A stretch of DNA of 45,584 nucleotides from Bacteroidales bacterium (GTDB lineage: Bacteria > Bacteroidota > Bacteroidia > Bacteroidales > UBA932). Below, in pieces: positions 33,701-40,314 of the stretch (its first letter is position 1; each line of letters starts with the position of its first letter). The stretch lies in assembly GCA_017615065.1 (NCBI GenBank), contig JAGAAY010000105.1, forward strand, positions 1 through 45,584. The letters are read 5' to 3'. The notes beneath the pieces were generated by a model. That model worked only from the letters and a program-made list of their open reading frames with translations. It was not told the origin of the DNA and made no database searches. The translations under genes and the position numbers were made by a program.

Positions 33701-34187
33701 GGACGGCTATGAAAGGACCGCGCTATATGCCACCGTCCGTGAGAAAGCGTCTGGCCGTTATTTCTTCTACGTCACTACCCATTTCCCGATGAACAACAGC
33801 AATGACGGATGGGCTAAGTCAACTGCGTTGTTGGAAAGTCGTATTGCGGCATTGAACACCAATGATTATCCTGTGATCCTGATGGGAGACTTCAACTGTG
33901 TGATCGGCAACGCCTGCTGGGATAACATCAAAACCTGGATGAATAACACCCGGTATTCCGCAAGCTCGATTGTCAGCGAGGAGAACCAGAACCTTTACAC
34001 TTTCAATGCCTTTGGCGACACAAGCAATACCGGCCGCAATAAGGTGGATCATATCTGGGTAAGCAAATCCATTACAGTGGATTCTTATGTTACCCTGACC
34101 TCGGCCATCCGTAACTACGGCGGGTACACCACCAATGGAGAGACTTTCCTGTCCGACCACTATCCCATTATCGCCCACATTTCCTAA
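30753..34187 (+). CDS. Three-part surface lipoprotein: fimbrillin-like, repeat beta-helix, C-terminal EEP hydrolase
   Basis: A 1144-residue lipoprotein (lipobox ALVAC, then TQKEQPIEEP). The N-terminal part (about 45-300) looks fimbrillin-like, with ETKSTF and IAWEDGDLIAAYA. The middle (about 310-870) is the same glycine-turn beta-helix as in the preceding protein (GGLIGASN, GGITGSSG, GGLLGFAD). The C-terminus (about 885-1144) is a complete EEP domain: LMSFNIREG, GLQEVKD, YVTTHFPM, LMGDFNCV, VDHIWVSK and SDHYPI. A catalytic domain carried on a binding stalk at the cell surface fits the data. It is the third EEP enzyme of the locus. The combination is unusual. Confidence 0.85.
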   Translation: MKSKFLFVTCLFAAALVACTQKEQPIEEPTPPEEEEVVVPEGDFSYTFKIASEETKSTFASNHIAWEDGDLIAAYAKTSKNKYTEVDVNGDDVTMTIRSTVALSAGDMVYAYAPFNKANNEAEATAVTMEIPRNQVSGSAAAMPMVALPFQLTGAVDSYTDTEVGTLQFLNLGSVIKLNIYKSNGFTANEVIENVTFQAGAPCAGSFTYDLTGVTEIPEAISGYTETDVVVTGNGASPITVGSSKENGGVFYIVVAPGTYGGTFVIRTNAGDYTYVSGSDREYKRAALKPLNLDLASANWTPVMGGYDNSIDSSRELAAFLAGTSSSDTDTYNITADLDMTGYTITSASGFGGTLNGNDHVISNITSNVPLFAEISGSVSNLTIDGVFTPAQTVTEFGALAALDNGGTYTNVNTAASITITATGNITNNIALGGLIGASNNASGSTFDHCSNSGSITIDATAYTHWAVAMAGIVGWTRKSTFNYCTNSGPVSLYAQYGDGYSHQWSFISSETTDTDGNISVAGICGRALDHEKTTDIKSSYNHCENLAAGAITLNHGHMDALPKVDKTGCLNVAGICGQSNGTMESCVNYATITAIAICPANNDYWSRRPCLLKVGGIAGLTWEGLSINSCSNRGAINVNYDGSWDDTTRNMSAVGGVIGKQGYGLSNAKVTFSTNRGPITVTGNSHIAVGGITGSSGSMRGCRVYDSAPINVSCKKGYVGGLLGFADGSSQYQYIRTSYCEADITAENIWNTDRTVVSVGGLIGYFATGATGSYPSLVPYSTDSQRCHYTGNIVSTSSMKVGMVIGQIGGDNVKVFGTSETPILVTGTIHRWGVDYDTAMSEPLTIHAGNVEDYAIGSKAGTVTIYVASETPAPTPVANLTLMSFNIREGSNWSSRKSPIVSMINGENPDIIGLQEVKDLDVWDHMSEDHPWDYLRDHLTAYTGYRYSDKTNAILYKTSTVELSNTGYFWLRDSYSSEGNSWDGYERTALYATVREKASGRYFFYVTTHFPMNNSNDGWAKSTALLESRIAALNTNDYPVILMGDFNCVIGNACWDNIKTWMNNTRYSASSIVSEENQNLYTFNAFGDTSNTGRNKVDHIWVSKSITVDSYVTLTSAIRNYGGYTTNGETFLSDHYPIIAHIS

Positions 34188-34199
34188 TTTGATATTGTT

Positions 34200-34325
34200 A
34201 TGAAAAAAGATTATATTAAGCCCGAATGCGATATTACGGTATTGGTCATGGAGAATTTCTGTGCTTCGTTCAACAATACGAACAATACCGAGAATTGGCA
34301 AATAGAAGACGAAGAAACGATTTAA
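34200..34325 (+). CDS. 41-residue acidic peptide of unknown function
   Basis: The reading MKKDYIKPECDITVLVMENF continues to a Asn/Thr-rich segment and ends in acidic EDEETI. There is no signal peptide. The MKKxYxxPE opening recalls short uncharacterised peptides common in Bacteroidales genomes. It begins 12 nt after the fimbrillin-like/EEP gene, and its TAA overlaps the next ATG (TAATG), so translation of the SGNH gene should be coupled to it. That coupling supports it being real. A tail-like fragment recurs at 35005-35042. Function is unknown. Confidence 0.65.
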   Translation: MKKDYIKPECDITVLVMENFCASFNNTNNTENWQIEDEETI

Positions 34326-34990
34326 TGTTTAATAGTTTCAGACTATTCTTGCTTATCTTCTGCATAGCTTTGGCGTGTGCATGCGATAAAGGACAAACCC
34401 CGGAAGAAGACGGCTTCAAATATGAGGCCGTCTTCATAGGGGATTCCATTACGGCCAACTGGATAAGGGAGGACCGTGGGCATCCGGATTTCTTCAAGGA
34501 CCATAATTACCTTGGCATGGGTTATTCCGGGAAGACAACGGCCTACTTGAAAAACCTTTTCCAGTTGTCCGTGATAGACAAGCATCCGAGGCAGGCTGTG
34601 ATTTTGGGAGGGACAAACGACATTGCTCAGAACGATGGCCGATATGTGCCGATTGAAGAGATTCGCGACAATATCGCCTCCATGGCCGAAGCCGCAGCCA
34701 ACAAGGGAATCCGAGTGATACTGTGTTCGGTTACGCCAAGCCGGGGATTCTCATGGGCATCGTCAGTCTCGCATCCGGAAGTCACCATCGTGGAACTGAA
34801 CAAGCTGATCAAGGCTCTGGCGGAAGAAAAGGGATATGCCTATGCCGACTATCACTCGGCTCTTGCCGATGACAATGGCGGCCTGCCATCGGACTTGTCA
34901 TCAGACGGTACGCACCCCAATAAGGATGCCTATACAATTATGGAAAAAGTCATACAGCCTATCCTTCAGGAACTTCCATCTCAGGGATAA
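34325..34990 (+). CDS. SGNH/GDSL-hydrolase lipoprotein
   Basis: A 221-residue esterase-type protein with an N-terminal lipoprotein signal (lipobox region ALACAC, about residue 20). SGNH blocks are VFIGDSITANW (Ser nucleophile), GYSGKT, GGTNDIAQND (oxyanion Asn) and SSDGTHPNKDAY (Asp/His pair). These enzymes usually remove acyl groups from carbohydrates or cleave lipids. Here deacetylation of a glycan is likely by context. The start is fixed by the TAATG overlap with the small peptide; a longer frame opening would run antiphase over that peptide. Confidence 0.9.
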   Translation: MFNSFRLFLLIFCIALACACDKGQTPEEDGFKYEAVFIGDSITANWIREDRGHPDFFKDHNYLGMGYSGKTTAYLKNLFQLSVIDKHPRQAVILGGTNDIAQNDGRYVPIEEIRDNIASMAEAAANKGIRVILCSVTPSRGFSWASSVSHPEVTIVELNKLIKALAEEKGYAYADYHSALADDNGGLPSDLSSDGTHPNKDAYTIMEKVIQPILQELPSQG

Positions 34991-35004
34991 AAGACACAAA
35001 GGAC

Positions 35005-35042
35005 GATACCGAGAATTAGATTGAAGAAGAAATAATTTAATG
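35005..35042 (+). pseudogene. Possible remnant of the small-peptide gene tail
   Basis: The sequence ATACCGAGAATT then GAAGAAGAAATAATTTAATG resembles the last ~40 nt of the small-peptide gene (34286-34327), including the TAATG junction. It contains an internal TAG. It may be a decayed duplicate of the peptide's 3' end in front of the next gene, or convergent leader sequence. Confidence 0.4.
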
Positions 35043-38012
35043 CTACTTTCTCTACTTATCGCAGGCGCGCTGTTTGGCGCCTCATTGCAGACTGATATTG
35101 CCCCGTCCCTGGTTATGGACCAGGGATGGGTGCCATATCCGTTATATGCCGACAGGGATGGCTGGACAGCCTTTTTAGGCGAGTATCAGCCAATTATGGT
35201 GGCGAAGGGAGAGAAGTATCTGGGCTTCGAGTGGGTAACAATCACGGACGACGATTACCTGGCTTATGACCGCTATGGCGACCGTGCTGTCATGGAGGAC
35301 AAGCAGGAGGCAAATACCGATGCCCTTAGCGGCCTGTTCATCGCCGAGCTGGCCGAAGGCAAGGGGCGCTTCCTTCCCGATATCAGCAGGGGAGTGAAGT
35401 GGTTCTGCGAGGCGCCGTCGTGGGTGGTATCGGCCCATCTGGCAAAATACCAGAAGAGCAAGAGCCCACTGCCCAGCCCGGAAGAATACATCATCGACCT
35501 TTATTCCGGGAACATCTCCCAGCTTTTATCCTGGATACATTATTATCTGGGGCCGATGCTGGATTCACAACTCCAGAAGCGGCTCCGCTCCGAACTGCAG
35601 CAGCGGGAGCTGGATCCCTACTTGCAGCGGGACGATTTCTGGTGGATGGGCTTCGTCCCCCGTCCCGGGAAGAAACTGAACAACTGGACTCCCTGGTGCA
35701 GCCAGAACGCCCTTCTGTGCTTCATGTTGCTGGAAAACGACCGGGAGGTTTTGGCGCGGGCCGTGGAGAAATCCATGCGCTCCGTGGATCTCTGGCTGGA
35801 GTCTCTCCAGGCCGATGGCGCGTGCGATGAAGGCACAACCTACTGGTACAAGTCGGTGTGCTACCTTATGGATTATCTTCAGAATCTGGAGCGTCTCACC
35901 GGTGGCACCATTTCCATGTGGGACGAGCCATATCTCAAAGCCCTGGGAGAGTTTATAGTCAATGCCGATATCGACGATTGCTGGCAGGTGAACTTTGCAG
36001 ATGGCAAGCCCTCACGTCGGCCAATCACTTACTCGATATACCGCTACGGTAAGGCGTGTGGAGATTCCAGGATGATGGACTTTGCCGTGAACCGTTATCG
36101 CGCCCTGGGAAGCAATCCGGAGAATGTGGACTGGACGCTGTTCTATCAGGGGCTTGAAGCGATTGCGGCTGTGCGTGAGATGAAGCAGGCCACGGCTTCC
36201 GGTTATCGGCCCAATCCCTTTGTGTATTATCCTTCCACTGACATCTGTTTCGTGCGTTCCGGCAAGGGATTCCTGGCAGCAAAGGGCGGCCATAACAACG
36301 AGCGCCACAATCATAACGACGTGGGCACGTGCATCTATTTCTACGATGCCAAGCCCGTGCTGGTGGATGCCGGCGTTGGTACTTACACCAAGGATACCTT
36401 CGGCGAGGGGCGCAAGTATAACTGGTTTATCCAGAGCGGCTGGCACAATTTGCCGGTGATTAACGGGTGTGACCAGGTGTTCGGGGAGGAATTCAAGGCT
36501 CGCGGCAGCAAGGCATCGGCCTGCGGACGTTTTGTCACCGATATCGCCGGGGCTTACCCGGATTCGGCAGAGGTTAAGACCTGGCGTATCGACTATCGGC
36601 TCAAAAAAGACGGGTCGATGGTGATAAAAGAGAAGTTCTCGCTGCTCGAGGCGCGGGAACCCAATGTCCTTCACTTCCTGGTGAGCGGGGAACCGGTTAT
36701 CAGGGATGCAGGGCAGATAGAACTATCGGGAGGCGTTGTGCTAAAGTACAATGCGAAGCAGTTTGACGCCTCCGTTGAAGAAAAGTCGCTTGTGGGGCTG
36801 GGATTCTCCTCCCGCTGGGGCGACAGCCTTTACAGGATTGTACTTACTGCTAAGAAATTGCAGAAAAAAGGTCAATATGTGGTGAAGCTGGTGCCGCCTG
36901 CATCCGAGTCTATGTCCAAGCTCAGTTCCCGTGTGGCCGATACGGCTAAAGGGCAATTTGAGCTTATGTCGGTGCGGCTTGCAGATGACGCAACTCCCCG
37001 TACGATACTGCCCGACGGCAACATGAAAGACTGCTCCGTGGGCTCGTGGACCAGCGGATTCTTCTCTGGATCGCTGTGGATGCTGTACCAGCTTACGGGC
37101 GATGAGAAGGTCCTTGAGCTGGCGCGCAAAGAAACGGCAAAGATGGCTTCAGTGCTGGAATTCCCGTTGAGCCACGACATCGGCTTCCAGGTGAATTGCA
37201 GCTATGGAAATGCGTACAGGATAACCGGCGACGAGCAGTATCGGCAATTGATTGAAGAGGCCGCGGAGGCGCTGGCGGGCAGGTTTAACCCGACGGTTGG
37301 GGCAACCCTGAGCTGGTCTGCAGGCGAGAAGGGTGAATATCCGGTTATCATCGACAATATGATGAATCTGGAGTTGCTGGAATACGCTTCAAAGCTGTTC
37401 TCCAGCGATACGCTTCAGAATATTGCGATTGCCCATGCCCGGACGACGATGGAGAATCATTTCCGCCCGGATTTCACCACCTGGCACATGCTGGATTATA
37501 ATCCTTCTACGGGTGAGGTTTTGCGTCGTGTAACAGTGCAGGGTTATTCAGATGACAGTGCATGGGCTCGCGGCCAGGCGTGGGCGTTGTATGGGTTCAC
37601 TATGATGTTCAGGGAAACTGGCCTCGAGGAGTTCCTTCAGCAGGCAGAGAACGTGGCTCGTATGCTTCTGCCGCGCCTCCCTTACGACGGCATCCCGTAC
37701 TGGGACTTCGACGATCCGGAGATTCCGTTTACATATAAGGACGCATCGGCAGGCGCAATAATGTGCTCTGCGTTTATAGAGTTGAGTACGCTTACTTCTG
37801 ACAAAGCTCTGGCATCATCCTGCTTTCAGATGGCTGAAAAGCAGCTGCGCACACTGGCTTCCCCGGAGTATCTGGCCCCTGTCGGCACCAACGGCAACTT
37901 CCTTTTGAAACACAGCGTGGGCAACCTCCCCGGCGGGTCCGAGATTGACGTTCCCCTCCCTTACGCGGACTACTACTTCCTGGAAGCCCTGAACCGTTAT
38001 TTGGCTCTTTGA
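35040..38012 (+). CDS. Heparinase II/III-like polysaccharide lyase fused to GH88 unsaturated uronyl hydrolase
   Basis: A 990-residue secreted enzyme (signal peptide about 1-18). Residues ~20-620 have an alpha/alpha toroid plus beta-sheet layout of heparinase II/III-type lyases. The hallmark is ERHNHNDVGTCIYFYDAKPV (His423, His425), followed by VDAGVGTYTKDTF and FIQSGWHNLPVING. Residues ~620-990 are a GH88 domain with WTSGFFSGSLW, SHDIGFQV (Asp713), IIDNMMNLELLEYAS (Asp772) and SAWARGQAWALYG. A lyase makes 4,5-unsaturated uronic ends and GH88 removes them, so the fusion joins consecutive steps. The exact uronate polymer is unknown. It is the last gene before hicAB. Confidence 0.88.
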   Translation: MLLSLLIAGALFGASLQTDIAPSLVMDQGWVPYPLYADRDGWTAFLGEYQPIMVAKGEKYLGFEWVTITDDDYLAYDRYGDRAVMEDKQEANTDALSGLFIAELAEGKGRFLPDISRGVKWFCEAPSWVVSAHLAKYQKSKSPLPSPEEYIIDLYSGNISQLLSWIHYYLGPMLDSQLQKRLRSELQQRELDPYLQRDDFWWMGFVPRPGKKLNNWTPWCSQNALLCFMLLENDREVLARAVEKSMRSVDLWLESLQADGACDEGTTYWYKSVCYLMDYLQNLERLTGGTISMWDEPYLKALGEFIVNADIDDCWQVNFADGKPSRRPITYSIYRYGKACGDSRMMDFAVNRYRALGSNPENVDWTLFYQGLEAIAAVREMKQATASGYRPNPFVYYPSTDICFVRSGKGFLAAKGGHNNERHNHNDVGTCIYFYDAKPVLVDAGVGTYTKDTFGEGRKYNWFIQSGWHNLPVINGCDQVFGEEFKARGSKASACGRFVTDIAGAYPDSAEVKTWRIDYRLKKDGSMVIKEKFSLLEAREPNVLHFLVSGEPVIRDAGQIELSGGVVLKYNAKQFDASVEEKSLVGLGFSSRWGDSLYRIVLTAKKLQKKGQYVVKLVPPASESMSKLSSRVADTAKGQFELMSVRLADDATPRTILPDGNMKDCSVGSWTSGFFSGSLWMLYQLTGDEKVLELARKETAKMASVLEFPLSHDIGFQVNCSYGNAYRITGDEQYRQLIEEAAEALAGRFNPTVGATLSWSAGEKGEYPVIIDNMMNLELLEYASKLFSSDTLQNIAIAHARTTMENHFRPDFTTWHMLDYNPSTGEVLRRVTVQGYSDDSAWARGQAWALYGFTMMFRETGLEEFLQQAENVARMLLPRLPYDGIPYWDFDDPEIPFTYKDASAGAIMCSAFIELSTLTSDKALASSCFQMAEKQLRTLASPEYLAPVGTNGNFLLKHSVGNLPGGSEIDVPLPYADYYFLEALNRYLAL

Positions 38013-38029
38013 CATACTGTTTGCCGCAG

Positions 38030-38085
38030 AAAAGTAACTTTTTTACTATTTTTCTTGGAAAATAGTAGAATTTTAGTTACTTTTG
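38030..38085 (+). promoter_or_regulatory. hicAB promoter overlapped by nested inverted repeats
   Basis: TTG (38055-38057), a 20-nt spacer and TACTTTTG (38078-38085) form a consensus promoter. An outer inverted repeat, AAAAGTAACT (38030-38039) / AGTTACTTTT (38075-38084), covers the -7. An inner one, ACTATTTT (38045-38052) / AAAATAGT (38059-38066), covers the -33. This fits autorepression by HicB or the HicAB complex. Confidence 0.75.
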
Positions 38086-38105
38086 CAGTGGACTTATAAA
38101 ATAGA

Positions 38106-38300
38106 ATGCCTATGAGTAAGAAGGTATGGGAGGTCATCGACCTCCTCGAAGAGAATGGATGGCATTACGAAAGGACCAGGGGAGATCATCATATTTATGT
38201 TAAACCGGGAAAGAGGCCTGTTCCAGTCCCCGGCAAAAGGAATGCTGATTTGCCTGAAGGTACTTATAAATCCATTCTGCGTGAGGCGGGGCTCAAATAG
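38106..38300 (+). CDS. hicA: HicA toxin, type II toxin-antitoxin
   Basis: A 64-residue double-stranded-RNA-binding-fold mRNA interferase. It shows the N-terminal helix VIDLLEENGWHYERTRGDHH with the catalytic His region, then VPVPGKRNADLPEGTYKSIL and REAGL, which match the HicA pattern. Ribosome-independent mRNA cleavage is the family activity. An in-frame ATG 6 nt further in is an alternative start. HicB follows after 38 nt. The pair has its own promoter and terminator inside the glycan island. Confidence 0.92.
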   Translation: MPMSKKVWEVIDLLEENGWHYERTRGDHHIYVKPGKRPVPVPGKRNADLPEGTYKSILREAGLK

Positions 38301-38338
38301 CCCCCCTCCAAGAAGAAATATTGTTAATACTGCATATT

Positions 38339-38743
38339 ATGAAAAAGTTAACAGTAATCATTGAATCTGCACCAAACAATTATGGCGCATATATTCAGGG
38401 TGTTGACGGTGTCGTCGCGGTTGGTTACAGTATTCCGGAGATGAAGGAAAAGATTAAAGAGGCTATAGAAGTATACAAGGAGAGTTGTATTGAAGATGGC
38501 TTTGAAATCCCCGAATCCTTGCAAGGAGAGTATGAATTGGAGTATCACATTGATGTAAAGTCTTTTTTGGAAGTGTATTCCCAGTACTTTACAAAAGCGG
38601 GCCTGGAACGTCTTACAGGAGTTAATCAGAAACAACTCTGGCATTATGCAAGCGGGCGTACCAAGCCCAGGAAGAAACAAAGAGAACGTATAGAAACAGC
38701 CATCCATAATCTCGGAAAGGATTTGCTGGCGTTTAGTTTTTAG
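38339..38743 (+). CDS. hicB: HicB antitoxin with C-terminal helix-turn-helix
   Basis: A 134-residue antitoxin. The N-terminal half (about 1-55) is the HicB RNase-H-like fold (NNYGAYIQGVDGVVAVGYS, then EMKEKIKEAIEVYKE). The C-terminal half (about 90-130) is an XRE-like helix-turn-helix (LERLTGVNQKQLWHYASGRT) able to bind operator DNA. It should neutralise HicA and repress the operon through the inverted repeats at 38030-38085. The ATG at 38339 (MKKLTVIIESAP) is preferred over an upstream in-frame ATG because it fits family length. Confidence 0.92.
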   Translation: MKKLTVIIESAPNNYGAYIQGVDGVVAVGYSIPEMKEKIKEAIEVYKESCIEDGFEIPESLQGEYELEYHIDVKSFLEVYSQYFTKAGLERLTGVNQKQLWHYASGRTKPRKKQRERIETAIHNLGKDLLAFSF

Positions 38744-38786
38744 ATTCCCCCCTTTTCTATTTATAAGTCCAACCCTTTGAGGGGCG

Positions 38787-38826
38787 AAAAGCGGTGAGCG
38801 GTAAAGCGTGAGCCGCTTTTTTTTTT
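38787..38826 (+). terminator. Intrinsic terminator of hicAB
   Basis: AAAAGCGG (38787-38794) pairs with CCGCTTTT (38813-38820), and the T-run extends to 38826. The 18-nt loop is GC-rich. The T-run merges into the -7 element of the next gene. Confidence 0.7.
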
Positions 38827-38833
38827 ATATTTG
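38826..38833 (+). promoter_or_regulatory. -7 element for the esterase-phosphodiesterase run
   Basis: TATATTTG is a perfect -7 match directly behind the hicAB terminator, about 27 nt before the esterase ATG. No TTG is found 20 nt upstream. Confidence 0.55.
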
Positions 38834-38859
38834 TATCGTATGAAAATAAACTCTTGTAT

Positions 38860-40311
38860 ATGAAAAGATTCCTACTGGCATTGGCAGTGCTTTTTTTTGC
38901 CGTCGCTTTGGATGCGAAAATCATCCTGCCGCCGGTAATCGGCGACAACATGGTGCTGCAGCAGCAGACTTCTGCTGCCATATTTGGTAAGGCTGAACCT
39001 GGCAAGAAAGTAACAGTCAGGACTTCCTGGAACAGGAAAAGAGTGAGTACTGTGGCGGATTCGCAAACCGGTAAGTGGCTGGTCTATGTACAGACACCTG
39101 AGGCTGGCGGGCCATATGAGATTACTATTTCCGATGGTGATAAAGTAGTTCTTCACGATGTTCTGATCGGTGAGGTGTGGTTCGCATCCGGTCAGTCGAA
39201 TATGGAGATGCCAATGAAAGGCTATGGCTCGCAGCCTGCACGGGATGGTACGAAGTTTATCGTCGGCGCCAAGGCATCCCGCCCTATCCGAATCTGCAAT
39301 ATCGAGAGGCGGTCTTCCGAGACTGTGCAGGACAGTTGTGCCGGCAGTTGGAATAAGCATACTCCCAATGCTGTTGCAGAGACCAGCGCAACAGCCTATT
39401 TCTTTGCAGAGGCGCTTCAGAATGCACTTGATATTCCTGTTGGAATTATCGTGAGTTCCTGGGGCGGCAGCAGCATCGAGGCCTGGATTAAGCGCGAGGT
39501 ATTTGAGGAGGAGTATCCCCATATTGATTTGGGGCATTTGGACGGACAGCGTCCTGTGGGCAGCATTCATAAGGACCCGTGCCTGCTCTATAACGGGCAG
39601 GTGGCACCGCTTGTCCCTTTCACTTTCAAAGGGATAATCTGGTATCAGGGCGAGACTAACCGCGGCCGTGCCGAAGAATATGTCCTGCTCCAGCGTTCCT
39701 ATGTGAAGATGATGCGGGAATTGTTCCGGGTGCCGGAAGCGCCTTTCTACTGCGTTCAGATTGCTCCATATCCTTATAATAATCCACGCAAGACACGCAG
39801 CGGCTATTTCTGTGAGGCGCAGCAGAAGTCTGTGGAGGGTATAGAGCATGCCGGGTATGTAACCACTGTGGACATAGGAGAGTACGGCACCATCCATCCC
39901 TGCCGTAAGCAGGAAGTGGGCCAGCGCCTGGCATGGCTTGCTCTTCAGAACGACTATGGAATGGATGCTATTGAAGCTGTCGCCCCAAAATACAAAGGGG
40001 TAGAGTTCCGTGAAGGTAAGGGGTTCGTGGAAATGGTGGTCGGCAGTGGGGGACTCTCCCCGATGGGTGCCGATATCTCCGGCTTCGAGATAGCCGGTCC
40101 CGACCATAAGTTCTTTGCGGCCAGAGCTATGCGCGACGCTAAGAACAAACGCGTGGTTGTTGTCTGGAGCGATGATGTCCCAGATCCTATAGCCGTCCGC
40201 TATTGCTGGCGAAACTGGTGTGTGGGCGGCCTCTACAACAACTTTGGCATCCCCGCCGGTCCATTCCGCACCGACGACTGGCCGATAAATCCTGCAGATT
40301 GGGAGGAGTAG
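38860..40311 (+). CDS. Sialate O-acetylesterase-like carbohydrate esterase
   Basis: A 483-residue secreted esterase (signal peptide about 1-20, MKRFLLALAVLFFAVALDAK). A beta-sandwich lead-in (IGDNMVLQQQTSAAIFGKA) precedes the SGNH-type core. The nucleophile block is WFASGQSNMEMP (about residue 107), the oxyanion/helper region is GIIWYQGETNRG, and the His block is TIHPCRKQEVGQRLAW. The family removes O-acetyl groups from sialic acid, but many Bacteroidota members deacetylate other glycans. The ATG at 38860 was chosen over an upstream TTG because the signal peptide begins there. The phosphodiesterase starts 3 nt downstream. Confidence 0.9.
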   Translation: MKRFLLALAVLFFAVALDAKIILPPVIGDNMVLQQQTSAAIFGKAEPGKKVTVRTSWNRKRVSTVADSQTGKWLVYVQTPEAGGPYEITISDGDKVVLHDVLIGEVWFASGQSNMEMPMKGYGSQPARDGTKFIVGAKASRPIRICNIERRSSETVQDSCAGSWNKHTPNAVAETSATAYFFAEALQNALDIPVGIIVSSWGGSSIEAWIKREVFEEEYPHIDLGHLDGQRPVGSIHKDPCLLYNGQVAPLVPFTFKGIIWYQGETNRGRAEEYVLLQRSYVKMMRELFRVPEAPFYCVQIAPYPYNNPRKTRSGYFCEAQQKSVEGIEHAGYVTTVDIGEYGTIHPCRKQEVGQRLAWLALQNDYGMDAIEAVAPKYKGVEFREGKGFVEMVVGSGGLSPMGADISGFEIAGPDHKFFAARAMRDAKNKRVVVVWSDDVPDPIAVRYCWRNWCVGGLYNNFGIPAGPFRTDDWPINPADWEE

Positions 40312-40314
40312 AAT

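Noticed and set aside
38872-40107. 411-codon minus-strand open frame opposite the esterase
   Set aside because: The esterase on the plus strand has a signal peptide and catalytic blocks. The antisense frame has neither.
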